Below, one piece after another: positions 34,625 through 42,876 of a stretch of 61,521 nucleotides of DNA. Each line of letters begins with the position of its first letter. Within the stretch, counting starts at the first letter, position 1. Location of the stretch: the NCBI GenBank assembly GCA_017435905.1, contig JAFSEB010000060.1:1-61521 (forward strand), written 5' to 3'. The notes below the pieces were generated by a model. The model did not search any database, was not told the origin of the DNA, and was given only the letters and a program-made list of their open reading frames with translations. The translations under genes and the position numbers were made by a program. This DNA comes from Clostridia bacterium (GTDB lineage: Bacteria > Bacillota > Clostridia > Christensenellales > CAG-138).

Positions 34625-34909
34625 ATGTACTGTGAAAAATGCGGCTGTGTGATCCCCGACACGCCTGTGCCGCCCGTGTCCGCTGCGGCAGTGCCACAGG
34701 CGCAGGAAATTCCATTTTGGCAGTATCTTCTGCATGAGGTGCTTTCACGCATCCCGTTTCTCGGGCTGATTGCATCCCTCATCACCGCCGCCAAAGCGCC
34801 AAAGGGCTCTGCCCTGCACCACTATGCGCTCGTTAAGATCATATGGGCGGCTATTTTGGCGATCGCTTTGCCCTTTCTGCTTATTTTGAGTGTCAGCATC
34901 CCATATTGA
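34625..34909 (+). CDS. Zinc-ribbon membrane protein, paralogue 2 (degenerate ribbon)
   Basis: A 94-residue paralogue. The N-terminus keeps only one knuckle (YCEKCGCV), and the hydrophobic core IPFLGLIASLI ... YALVKIIW aligns with the neighbour. AAGGAGG precedes ATG 34625, so it is expressed. The lost second knuckle suggests that metal binding is reduced or changed. Function unknown. Confidence 0.7.
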   Translation: MYCEKCGCVIPDTPVPPVSAAAVPQAQEIPFWQYLLHEVLSRIPFLGLIASLITAAKAPKGSALHHYALVKIIWAAILAIALPFLLILSVSIPY

Positions 34910-34920
34910 GGAGAATGCCT

Positions 34921-35223
34921 ATGCAATGCCCAAACTGCGGTGCCCCCATTGCGGAAAACACGCTGCAGGCACTTGAAACGCCGGCAGCGCCCACTGTTCC
35001 CCCCTCTCCTTCCGAAGAAGACATTTCCCTGAAGGACATGTTTTTAATGGATCTTGTGGCCCGTGTACCCCTTGTGGGCCCCATCATGTGCATCATATGG
35101 GCCGCACAACGCAAAGACAAAGCACGTGCCAACTGGGCGCTTGCCCGGCTGATCGGTGCTGCGGCCGTGTTGCTGTTTGTTGTACTTCTTGAGTATTTTT
35201 CCATGAAAGCAATTCTTGACTGA
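34921..35223 (+). CDS. Zinc-ribbon membrane protein, paralogue 3 (single knuckle)
   Basis: A 100-residue paralogue with one CPNCG knuckle (3-7), a low-complexity linker and the DLVARVPLVGPIMCIIWAA core matching paralogue 1, then a C-terminal hydrophobic segment. GAGGAG lies seven bases upstream, 11 bp after paralogue 2. It precedes the NamZ-like gene by 21 bp, so these genes may be one transcript. Function unknown. Confidence 0.72.
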   Translation: MQCPNCGAPIAENTLQALETPAAPTVPPSPSEEDISLKDMFLMDLVARVPLVGPIMCIIWAAQRKDKARANWALARLIGAAAVLLFVVLLEYFSMKAILD

Positions 35224-35244
35224 TGACGAAAGGAGTTTCTGTCC

Positions 35245-36363
35245 GTGTCCGTTCTTCCCGGCGCAGAAGTACTTCTGCGTGACCCCATTCCCGAAACCGT
35301 TCTGCCCCACAGCGCAAGGGTGGGCATGATCACCAACCAAAGCGGTCTTCTTTCCGACGGCAGACCTTCCTATGAGGTACTGCGTGCCCAGTATGACCTT
35401 GCCGCCTTTTTCAGCCCCGAACACGGCATGCGTGGCGATGTGCTTGCCGGCGACGATGTGCCCGACTATATCGATGAAATAACCGGCCTTCCCGTTTACA
35501 GCACCTACGGCCCCGGGCAGGAAGCGGCGCAAAAGGCCATGGCAAAGCTGGATGCGCTCTTTTTCGACATTCAGGATATCGGTTCCCGTTACTATACCTA
35601 CCAGTATACCATGGCGGAATCCATGGAAGTGGCTGCCAAAGCCGGCATCCCCTTCATCGTCCTCGACCGTCCCCCCATGATTGGCTGTGTGGCCGAAGGC
35701 AATATCCTTGACACAGCATACGCTTCCTTCGTGGGAAAATATGCGACCGCCGCCCGCACGGGGCTTACCATCGGCGAATTTGCACGCTATGTCAACGCCG
35801 TGGAGGGCATCGGCTGCAAGCTGACGGTCATCCCCTGCAGCGGTCTTGACCGCAGCATGTATTACGACGAAACGGGGCTTGCCTTCCTTGCCCCTTCAAG
35901 CTGCATCCCCACGGTGGATTGTGCCCTTGCCTATGTGGGAACCTGCCTGCTTGAAGGCACGAACCTTTCCGAAGGGCGGGGCACCCCGATGCCCTTCACC
36001 TGGTTCGGTGCGCCGTGGCTTCGGGCAGAAGAGGCGCTGCGCACACTGCCGCCCGTAGCGGGCTGCACGCTTTCGCCACTTGACATGACGCCCACATCCT
36101 CCAAGCACAAAGGAACGCTTTGCCACGGCATTGCCCTGACGGTCACAGACAGGGCTTCCTTTGCCCCCTTCGCCATGATGGTGCGGCTTCTTGCCATCAT
36201 CCGCAGGCAGAACAAAGAGTTTGCCTTCAGCGAATTCTTCCTGAAGCTTTTCGGCAGCAACGCCATGCTTGCCGATGATTTTGATGAGGAAGCCTATCTT
36301 GCCGCCCTTGAAGCGCCCCTTGCCGCTTACAGAGAGGCGATCAAGCCCTATTATTTATACTGA
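35245..36363 (+). CDS. NamZ-like exo-beta-N-acetylmuramidase (DUF1343)
   Basis: A 372-residue protein of the DUF1343/NamZ family. Motifs GMITNQSG, FFSPEHG (55-61), FFDIQDIGSRYYTY and FIVLDRP match family members, which release terminal MurNAc from peptidoglycan fragments. No signal peptide or lipobox is visible in the first 60 residues, so it is predicted to be cytoplasmic and to recycle imported muropeptides. GTG at 35245 follows AAAGGAG by nine bases. A strong terminator follows. Confidence 0.85.
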   Translation: MSVLPGAEVLLRDPIPETVLPHSARVGMITNQSGLLSDGRPSYEVLRAQYDLAAFFSPEHGMRGDVLAGDDVPDYIDEITGLPVYSTYGPGQEAAQKAMAKLDALFFDIQDIGSRYYTYQYTMAESMEVAAKAGIPFIVLDRPPMIGCVAEGNILDTAYASFVGKYATAARTGLTIGEFARYVNAVEGIGCKLTVIPCSGLDRSMYYDETGLAFLAPSSCIPTVDCALAYVGTCLLEGTNLSEGRGTPMPFTWFGAPWLRAEEALRTLPPVAGCTLSPLDMTPTSSKHKGTLCHGIALTVTDRASFAPFAMMVRLLAIIRRQNKEFAFSEFFLKLFGSNAMLADDFDEEAYLAALEAPLAAYREAIKPYYLY

Positions 36364-36380
36364 TACCGCCAAAAAGAAGA

Positions 36381-36412
36381 AAAGCGAAGTTCAACGGAAC
36401 TTCGCTTTTTTT
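36381..36412 (+). terminator. Terminator of the NamZ-like gene
   Basis: AAAGCGAAGTTC / GAACTTCGCTTT with loop AACG and seven T residues. Confidence 0.93.
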
Positions 36413-36420
36413 GTTTTCAC

Positions 36421-37338
36421 TTAGAAAATGCCGAGATACAGCCGCTTCGACATCAGCTCAAGGGCATGGATGCCGGCGATGCTGTTGCCCTTTTCATCGA
36501 GGGCAGGTGAATAGATGCCGATGCCGAGGCGTGTGGGCACCACCGCCATGATGCCGCCGCCCACGCCGCTCTTTGCCGGCACGCCTACACGCAGGGCAAA
36601 CTCGCCGCTGCCGTCATACATGCCGCAGGTTACAAGGATGGCGTTGACGAAACGGGCAAATTCCGACGGGAACAGGCGTGTTTCGGAACGGACAGTCTTG
36701 CCACGGTTGGCAAGCACAAAGCCGATGTGGGCAAGATCCTTGCTGCAGATGCGGATGGAACAGGCACGGAAATAGCAATCAAGCACATCCTCCACCTCAT
36801 CCTCCAGAAGGCCGTGTGCCTTGAGAAGATAAGCAAGTGCCCTGTTTTTGAAGCCGTGGCTCTTTTCGCTGCGGTACACCGCTTCATCCACATCGATATT
36901 CGGGTTGCCGGCCAGTTTTCTTGTCAGATCAAGCAGGCGCTCAAAGCGTTCCCCGTAATCCTTGCCCTTGATAAGGGAGCAGATGACGATGGCGCCGGCA
37001 TTCACCATGGGGTTGAAATGCTCGGAATCGAGGGATTTGTCCGACACGTTGATGGCATCAAAGGGTTTGCCGGTGGCTTCCACGCCGATGTGGCGGCGCA
37101 CTTCCTCCGCACCGTTGTCCATCAGCGCCAAAAGCAGCAGCACGGGCTTGATGATGCTCTGCACGGTAAAGGGCTTCATATAATCGCCGGCGCAGTAATG
37201 GCTGCCGTCGCTGCTCAACACATAAATACCGAAATCATTCGGATCCTGCTTGGCAAGCTCCGGGATATAGGTTGCCACCGCACCGTTTTGGATATCCGGT
37301 CTGCATTCCGCTATGACTTGTTCCAGCAATTCTTCCAT
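36421..37338 (-). CDS. glsA: Glutaminase
   Basis: A 305-residue serine-type glutaminase hydrolysing glutamine to glutamate and ammonia. The catalytic S-x-x-K pair is Ser61/Lys64 in VQSIIKP, and NPMVNAGAI, MYDGSGEFA and KSGVGGGIM are the conserved substrate-site segments. ATG 37338 follows AAGGAGATAACGCC; the ATG at 37389 has no ribosome binding site. It stands alone, convergent with the NamZ-like gene. It would feed glutamate metabolism alongside gctAB. Confidence 0.94.
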   Translation of the reverse strand: MEELLEQVIAECRPDIQNGAVATYIPELAKQDPNDFGIYVLSSDGSHYCAGDYMKPFTVQSIIKPVLLLLALMDNGAEEVRRHIGVEATGKPFDAINVSDKSLDSEHFNPMVNAGAIVICSLIKGKDYGERFERLLDLTRKLAGNPNIDVDEAVYRSEKSHGFKNRALAYLLKAHGLLEDEVEDVLDCYFRACSIRICSKDLAHIGFVLANRGKTVRSETRLFPSEFARFVNAILVTCGMYDGSGEFALRVGVPAKSGVGGGIMAVVPTRLGIGIYSPALDEKGNSIAGIHALELMSKRLYLGIF

Positions 37339-37452
37339 GGCGTTATCTCCTTCCGCTGCATGCGCAGCGTTTCTTTTCAACGGAATCATTCTAACACAAT
37401 GCGCTGAAAAAGAACAGAGGCATCACGCTGCCTGTGCACCGCCAAATTGTAT

Positions 37453-37488
37453 AAAAAAACACGGCGCAGCCATTTGGCTGTGCCGTGT
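37453..37488 (-). terminator. Terminator of the ribosomal supercluster
   Basis: ACACGGCGCAGCC / GGCTGTGCCGTGT (one G-U), loop ATTT, followed on the minus strand by seven T residues, 19 bases past rplQ. Confidence 0.92.
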
Positions 37489-37507
37489 TGCATGTGTGGT
37501 CGATCCG

Positions 37508-37999
37508 TTAGATGAGCTCGATGAGAGCCATTTCCGCAGCGTCACCGCGGCGGGGGCCGAGCTTCAGAACGCGGATGTAACCGCCGTTGCGGCCATCGTA
37601 CTTGGGCGCGATCTCACGGAAGAGCTTCTCCACCACGGGATGGGGCATTTCCTTGGAGCGCTTGGCGTACTCGGTCTTGGTCTCCTTCTCGTTGCGGGGC
37701 AGGGGCATGTCATAGAGGTAGGACATGATCTGCCTGCGGGCATGGAGCTTGGAGGGCAGATCGTTGACCTTCTCGACCTTGACGATCTGCTGCTTGTCGT
37801 TGCGGGTTTCCTTCTCAACGGTGACGGTGTTCTTATATTCTTTCACAGCGAGGGTGATCAGCTTCTCGGCGATGGGGCGGATTTCCTTCGCACGGGCTTC
37901 GGTGGTAACGATCTTGCCGTTCCAAAGAAGCGCAGTGGTGAGGTTCCTGAGCATAGCGTCACGCTGGTCGCTCGCCTTACCAAGTTTACGGTTAGGCAT
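37508..37999 (-). CDS. rplQ: 50S ribosomal protein L17
   Basis: A 163-residue L17, longer than the usual 110-130. [17 protein letters not shown] at the N-terminus and [15 protein letters not shown] at the C-terminus are conserved. About 30 extra residues are inserted before LHARRQ, and a second extra segment follows it. L17 lies near the exit tunnel, so the insertion should be surface exposed. Last gene of the alpha operon, 17 bp after rpoA. Confidence 0.97.
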   Translation of the reverse strand: MPNRKLGKASDQRDAMLRNLTTALLWNGKIVTTEARAKEIRPIAEKLITLAVKEYKNTVTVEKETRNDKQQIVKVEKVNDLPSKLHARRQIMSYLYDMPLPRNEKETKTEYAKRSKEMPHPVVEKLFREIAPKYDGRNGGYIRVLKLGPRRGDAAEMALIELI

Positions 38000-38016
38000 T
38001 GAAACTTCCTCCTTAA

Positions 38017-38958
38017 TTAGTCTTCGTTATGCCGAAGGGAAAGGCCCAGGCCAACCAGCTTCTGCTGGACTTCCTCAAGCGACTTGCGGCCGAGGTTGCG
38101 GACCTTCATCATTTCTTCCTCGTTGCGCATGACCAATTCCTCTACGGTATTGATGCCGGCGCGCTTGAGGCAATTGTAGGAACGGACGGAAAGGTCGAGC
38201 TCTTCGATGGTCATCTCCAGGATCTTTTCCTTCTTGTCCTCTTCCTTTTCCACCATGATCTCCACGCCCTGCACATGCTCGGTGAGGTTGATGAACAGCA
38301 TCAGGTGCTCCGTAAGGATCTTCGCCGCAAGGCTGACCGCCTCGTCCGGCTTGATGCTGCCGTTTGTCCAAACCTCAAGGGTAAGCATGTCATAGTCAGT
38401 GATCTGACCGACGCGGGTATCTTCCACTCGGAAGTTGACCTTGCGGATCGGGGTGAAGATGGAATCTACCGCAATCTGGCCGATGGGCATTTCCGGCTTC
38501 TTGTTCTTGTCTGCGGAAACATAGCCGCGGCCGCGCTCGAGGACGATCTCCATATAGAGCCTGGCGTTGGAACCAAGGGTAGCAATGTGCAGATCGGGGT
38601 TCACGATCTCAACATCCGCATCGGCGATGATGTCGCCGGCCTTGACTTCGCACTCGCCATTGGCGTCGATGATGACCTTTTTCGCACCCTCACTGTGAAG
38701 CTTGCAAACGAGCTCCTTGATGTTGAGCACGATCTCGGTTACGTCTTCCTTGACGCCTTCCACAGTCGAAAACTCATGCAGTACGCCATCGATTTTGATG
38801 GACGAAGCCGCCACACCGGGCAGAGAGGACAGCAGCACCCTGCGCAGGGAGTTGCCCAGCGTCGTGCCGAAACCGCGCTCCAGCGGCTCGACGACGAACT
38901 TGCCGTAATCCTCGGTAAGCTCTACGCATTCGATTTTCGGTCTTTCGATTTCTATCAT
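38017..38958 (-). CDS. rpoA: RNA polymerase subunit alpha
   Basis: A 313-residue alpha subunit. The N-terminal assembly domain has [19 protein letters not shown] and the C-terminal domain has [22 protein letters not shown] and [11 protein letters not shown] for UP-element and activator contact. Located between rpsD and rplQ as in all bacteria, so polymerase and ribosome supply are co-regulated. Confidence 0.98.
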   Translation of the reverse strand: MIEIERPKIECVELTEDYGKFVVEPLERGFGTTLGNSLRRVLLSSLPGVAASSIKIDGVLHEFSTVEGVKEDVTEIVLNIKELVCKLHSEGAKKVIIDANGECEVKAGDIIADADVEIVNPDLHIATLGSNARLYMEIVLERGRGYVSADKNKKPEMPIGQIAVDSIFTPIRKVNFRVEDTRVGQITDYDMLTLEVWTNGSIKPDEAVSLAAKILTEHLMLFINLTEHVQGVEIMVEKEEDKKEKILEMTIEELDLSVRSYNCLKRAGINTVEELVMRNEEEMMKVRNLGRKSLEEVQQKLVGLGLSLRHNED

Positions 38959-39017
38959 TCTCTTTTCCCCTCTCTTGATTTCTGGTCAGTCGATTAGGGC
39001 AATGGGACGGCTTATGA

Positions 39018-39647
39018 TTACCTGGAGTAGAACTCGACGATGAGATGCTCCTCGATGGTGAGGTCGATATCGTCGCGCTGCGGCATGGCAGCGATCTTAC
39101 CGGTAAGATTGTCCGCATCAAGCTCGAGCCACTTGGGAACGGGCTTGCTTGCGCCCTGCTCGCGAAGGTCCTTAAGCTGCTGCATGTCGCGGCTGCGCTC
39201 CTTCACGGTGATGACCTGGCCGGGCTTTACAATGTAGGAAGCGATGTCGACCTTCTTGCCATCCACGAGGATGTGGCCATGGTTGACCATCTGGCGAGCC
39301 ATGGGACGGCTGGGAGCCAGAGCGAGACGGTAAACAACGTTATCAAGCCTGCGCTCGAGAAGGGTGAGCATGTTCTCACCGGTCACGCCGCGCATGTTGC
39401 TGGCCATGTCATAGTACTTGCGGAACTGGAGCTCGCTGACGCCATAGGCACGGCGCACCTTCTGCTTTTCACGAAGCTGCATGCCGTACTCGCTCTGCTT
39501 CCTCTGCCTTGCCTGGCCATGCTGTCCCGGAGGGGTGTGACGCTTCACAACCGCGCACTTGGCGGTGTAGCAACGGTCGCCCTTGAGGAAAAGCTTGGTG
39601 CCTTCCCTGCGGCACTGCCTGCAAACGGATTCAGTATATCTTGCCAT
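39018..39647 (-). CDS. rpsD: 30S ribosomal protein S4
   Basis: A 209-residue S4 with a zinc-type N-terminus (CRQC ... CYTAKC) and the S4 RNA-binding domain from about 98 ([20 protein letters not shown]). S4 binds 16S rRNA early and in E. coli represses its own operon, so the leader before rpsM is a candidate target here. ATG at 39647 is the start of the conserved MARYTES sequence. Confidence 0.97.
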   Translation of the reverse strand: MARYTESVCRQCRREGTKLFLKGDRCYTAKCAVVKRHTPPGQHGQARQRKQSEYGMQLREKQKVRRAYGVSELQFRKYYDMASNMRGVTGENMLTLLERRLDNVVYRLALAPSRPMARQMVNHGHILVDGKKVDIASYIVKPGQVITVKERSRDMQQLKDLREQGASKPVPKWLELDADNLTGKIAAMPQRDDIDLTIEEHLIVEFYSR

Positions 39648-39661
39648 TGTCGTTTGCCTCC

Positions 39662-40069
39662 TTAAACTCTTCTGCGCTTGGGCGGGCGGCATCCGTTATG
39701 GGGGATGGGCGTCACGTCCTTGATCATGTTGACTTCAAGACCGGCGGTCTGAAGTGCACGGATAGCGGCTTCACGGCCGGAGCCGGGGCCTTTTACATAA
39801 ACCTCAACGGTGCGCAGGCCGTGCTCCATAGCCGCCTTTGCAGCGGTCTCGGAAGCCATCTGGGCTGCAAACGGGGTGCTCTTCCTGCTGCCGCGGAAGC
39901 CGAGGCCGCCGGCGGAAGCCCAGGAAAGGGCGTTGCCCTGGAGGTCAGTGATGGTAACCATGGTGTTGTTGAAGGAGGAACGGATATGCACCGCGCCACG
40001 CTCGATGTTCTTCTTTTCACGGCGCTTGCGGGTACCGGCCTTCTTGACTTTGCCTTTTGCTGCTGCCAT
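39662..40069 (-). CDS. rpsK: 30S ribosomal protein S11
   Basis: A 135-residue S11 of the platform. [16 protein letters not shown] and the C-terminal [18 protein letters not shown] are characteristic. Fifteen bp after rpsM and fourteen before rpsD, all on the minus strand. Confidence 0.97.
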   Translation of the reverse strand: MAAAKGKVKKAGTRKRREKKNIERGAVHIRSSFNNTMVTITDLQGNALSWASAGGLGFRGSRKSTPFAAQMASETAAKAAMEHGLRTVEVYVKGPGSGREAAIRALQTAGLEVNMIKDVTPIPHNGCRPPKRRRV

Positions 40070-40084
40070 TTTAAGTCTCCTCCT

Positions 40085-40453
40085 TTACTTCTTCCTGCCG
40101 CCCACGGTGCGCTTGGGACCCTTACGGGTGCGGGCGTTCTGCTTGGTGCTCTGACCGCGGACCGGCAGGCCCTTGCGGTGACGCACGCCGCGATAGCAGC
40201 CGATCTCGATGAGGCGCTTGATGTTCATGGAAGTTTCACGCCTGAGGTCGCCTTCTACCTTGAGGTTATGATCGATGTAGTCCCTGAGTTTGGAGACGTC
40301 GCCCTCGGACAGATCACGAACGCGAATGTCGGGGTCAACGCCGGTGGCTGCCAGAATGTCGGTCGCGGTCTTGCGGCCGATACCGTAGATGTAGGTAAGG
40401 CCGATTTCGACCCGCTTGTCTCTGGGCAGGTCCACGCCAGCAATACGTGCCAT
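40085..40453 (-). CDS. rpsM: 30S ribosomal protein S13
   Basis: A 122-residue S13 of the 30S head. [14 protein letters not shown] and the C-terminal [19 protein letters not shown] are characteristic. Although rpmJ normally lies within a few tens of bases upstream, here a 370-bp gap with a promoter and structured leader precedes it, so rpsM-rpsK-rpsD-rpoA-rplQ can be transcribed separately. CGGAGG lies before ATG. Confidence 0.97.
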   Translation of the reverse strand: MARIAGVDLPRDKRVEIGLTYIYGIGRKTATDILAATGVDPDIRVRDLSEGDVSKLRDYIDHNLKVEGDLRRETSMNIKRLIEIGCYRGVRHRKGLPVRGQSTKQNARTRKGPKRTVGGRKK

Positions 40454-40645
40454 AAAGTTTACCTCCGAAAAATTTGGTATAGGTTAGTTCTTGCCGGTTC
40501 CACGAAAACGTGGCAGCCGCACCGGCAAGTGGTTTCCTCTATTAGAACTCCGCTCCGTTTTTTCCCGAATTTGGGAACGAAGCAGATTTCTAATATGTCA
40601 TCCAGCTCGCACTGGCTGACGAAGTCTGGGAAAGGCAGACTCGAA
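40454..40645 (-). promoter_or_regulatory. Structured 5' leader of the rpsM (alpha) operon
   Basis: In transcript order four stem-loops occur: AGTCTG hairpin (40623-40641), GTCA..CCAG hairpin (40597-40620), a long hairpin closed by TATTAGAA/TTCTAATA with an inner TCCC/GGGA helix (40540-40595) and CTTGCCGGT/ACCGGCAAG with CCACG/CGTGG (40490-40529). The ribosome binding site follows. It is a candidate ribosomal-protein-binding leader, possibly for S4 by analogy with the alpha operon. Confidence 0.65.
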
Positions 40646-40652
40646 ACAATTT

Positions 40653-40682
40653 ATTGTACCATTATTTTTGCCGTTTTTGCAA
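40653..40682 (-). promoter_or_regulatory. Promoter of the rpsM operon
   Basis: On the minus strand: -35 TTGCAA (40677-40682), 18-bp spacer, extended -10 TGG-TACAAT (TACAAT at 40653-40658). Confidence 0.8.
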
Positions 40683-40743
40683 TAGGTTTTTCCCATTTTC
40701 TTGGAAAAAAGCATTTTTTTTGCGGCTTTTTTCGGTACATTTC

Positions 40744-40804
40744 GCCTGCTGCCGAAAAAACGGCAGACAGGCAAACGCGCGCATGGCGTTTTTCGCCCTG
40801 CGCG
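40744..40804 (-). other. Two stem-loops after rpmJ
   Basis: CGCGCA..GGCG stem-loop (40778-40804) followed by GCCTG/CAGGC with CTGCCG/CGGCAG (40744-40772). They lie between rpmJ and the rpsM promoter. Neither is followed by a good U-tract on the minus strand, so they may weaken rather than end transcription. Confidence 0.5.
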
Positions 40805-40823
40805 TTGCGTCCGCTCTGGGGGA

Positions 40824-41178
<355 letters not shown>

Positions 41179-41189
41179 GTTATCCCTCC

Positions 41190-41468
41190 TTAATTCTTTT
41201 CGGTATCATGGTCTCGGGCAAGCGCTTTTCTGAGCGCGGCATCCGCCGTGTTGCCCGGTGCTGCAAGCATCGCTTCCAAGTTTTCCACACATGCGCGTTC
41301 AAAGCTCAAATGCTTCAGCTTCTTCTTTTTCGGCTTAGCGGCCTTGTGGGTCTCTCCGTCTGCAATGCGCACATGTGCATCATCTTCAACGGCGACCACA
41401 AGAAACCGTCTGCCTTTATCGCGCCCTGCCTTGGAAAGCACGATCCGGCCCAACAGTTTGTCGGTCAT
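41190..41468 (-). CDS. KOW-domain RNA-binding protein (L14e/L6e-like)
   Basis: A 92-residue protein with a KOW-type N-terminal barrel ([20 protein letters not shown]), a basic [12 protein letters not shown] stretch and an acidic tail. Such proteins commonly lie between map and infA in Firmicutes and are presumed ribosome associated. ATG at 41468 follows AAGGAGG; an upstream in-frame extension is antisense-like and unsupported. Confidence 0.82.
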   Translation of the reverse strand: MTDKLLGRIVLSKAGRDKGRRFLVVAVEDDAHVRIADGETHKAAKPKKKKLKHLSFERACVENLEAMLAAPGNTADAALRKALARDHDTEKN

Positions 41469-41478
41469 GTATGCCTCC

Positions 41479-42240
41479 TTACAGGGTGAGAAGCACCGGT
41501 TCGCCATCGGTGATGGCCACCGTGTTCTCATAGTGTGCGCTGGGCTTGCCGTCCCGTGTTTCGATCGTCCAGCCATCGCTGAGCTGGACCACTTCCCACG
41601 TCCCCATATTGATCATGGGTTCGATGGCGATCACCATGCCGGGTACGAGCCTTGCGCCACGCCCGAACCGCCTGTCGGCAAAGTTCGGCACATCCGGCGC
41701 CTCGTGCATCTCCCGGCCGATGCCGTGCCCGATCAAATCGCGCACCACACCGTAACCGTGTGCTTCTGCGTGTTTCTGTACCGCTGCGCCGATATCGGAA
41801 ATGTGATATCCCGCTTTGCAGAACTTCAGTGCCTCAAAGAAGCACTCACGTGTCACTTCAACAAGCTTTTTCTTCTCTTCGGATACGTTGCCGATGAGAA
41901 GCGTGCGTGCTGCATCCCCATGGAAGCCGTTGAGCTTAGCGCCCACATCGATGCTCAGAATGTCGCCATCCTTGAGCTTATACTTCCCGGGGATCCCGTG
42001 CACGACCTGCTGATTGACGGAAGCACAGATGCTCTTGGGATACCCCATATACCCCAGGAAGGAAGGATATGCACCCTTGCTCCTGATGTATGCTTCGGCA
42101 ATCCCGTTCAGCTCATCCGTGGTCATTCCGACCGCTGCTTTTTCGCTGAGCAGCTCCAGCGTTTCTTTGACGATGCTTCCCGCAGCCTTCATCTTTTCGA
42201 TGTCCGCTGCGTTCTTGATCGTGATGCGTCCGCCGCTCAT
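41479..42240 (-). CDS. map: Methionine aminopeptidase type I
   Basis: A 253-residue metalloenzyme removing N-terminal methionine. Predicted active-site residues are His81 (VVHGIPG) with ligands Asp98 (SIDVGA), Asp109 (GDAA), His172 (GHGIGREMHE) and a Glu in AIEPMI. It overlaps adk by 4 bp (ATGA) and precedes the KOW gene by 10 bp. Confidence 0.97.
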   Translation of the reverse strand: MSGGRITIKNAADIEKMKAAGSIVKETLELLSEKAAVGMTTDELNGIAEAYIRSKGAYPSFLGYMGYPKSICASVNQQVVHGIPGKYKLKDGDILSIDVGAKLNGFHGDAARTLLIGNVSEEKKKLVEVTRECFFEALKFCKAGYHISDIGAAVQKHAEAHGYGVVRDLIGHGIGREMHEAPDVPNFADRRFGRGARLVPGMVIAIEPMINMGTWEVVQLSDGWTIETRDGKPSAHYENTVAITDGEPVLLTL

Positions 42241-42863
42241 ACCAGTTTCTCCGTCAGGGCGAGGATATCGGCAGTCACTTCTGCCGGGGTCTCGTCCCCG
42301 TTCACAGTTTGAAGCATGCCCTTTTCCTCATAGTAAGCAATGAGGGGCTGTGTGAGACGTTCATAGACAAGAATGCGATTTTTGACCGTTTCCGGTTTAT
42401 CGTCATCCCTGATGAACAACGGCGCGCCGCACCGTTCGCAGGTATTTCCTGCATAGGTGGAGGTGTGATACCCCACGCCGCAGCCGGAGCACATGCGCCG
42501 CCCACCGATACGATCGATCAGCCGCGCTGCAGGCACATCAATGTTGATGACCATGTCAATGTCCGAAATATGTTGGAGTGCATCCGCCTGGGCAACTGTA
42601 CGGGGGAACCCGTCCAGCAAAAAGCCCTTTGCGCAATCCTGCGCATGGATGCGATGTTCGACCATGCCGATGATGACTTCGTCCGGAACCAGCTCGCCTT
42701 TGTCGATAAAGCCCTTTGCTTCCATGCCGAGCTCAGTACCTTCACGGATCTCGCCGCGAAGCATTTCACCGGTGGAAATATGTGCAATACCGTGGTATCC
42801 GCAAACCTTATCCGCCTGGGTGCCTTTTCCGGCACCCGGCGGTCCTAAGAAGATCAACTTCAT
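42237..42863 (-). CDS. adk: Adenylate kinase
   Basis: A 208-residue kinase for 2 ADP = ATP + AMP. P-loop GPPGAGKGT (7-15), GFPRTVAQADAL, and a four-cysteine zinc lid (CSGC ... CERC) typical of Gram-positive types. It starts 13 bp after secY and overlaps map by 4 bp. Confidence 0.98.
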   Translation of the reverse strand: MKLIFLGPPGAGKGTQADKVCGYHGIAHISTGEMLRGEIREGTELGMEAKGFIDKGELVPDEVIIGMVEHRIHAQDCAKGFLLDGFPRTVAQADALQHISDIDMVINIDVPAARLIDRIGGRRMCSGCGVGYHTSTYAGNTCERCGAPLFIRDDDKPETVKNRILVYERLTQPLIAYYEEKGMLQTVNGDETPAEVTADILALTEKLV

Positions 42864-42876
42864 ACGGCTTTCCTCA

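Noticed and set aside
40744..40804. Strong rho-independent terminator after rpmJ
   Set aside because: Both stems are stable but lack a U-tract on the minus strand, so I list them only as stem-loops.
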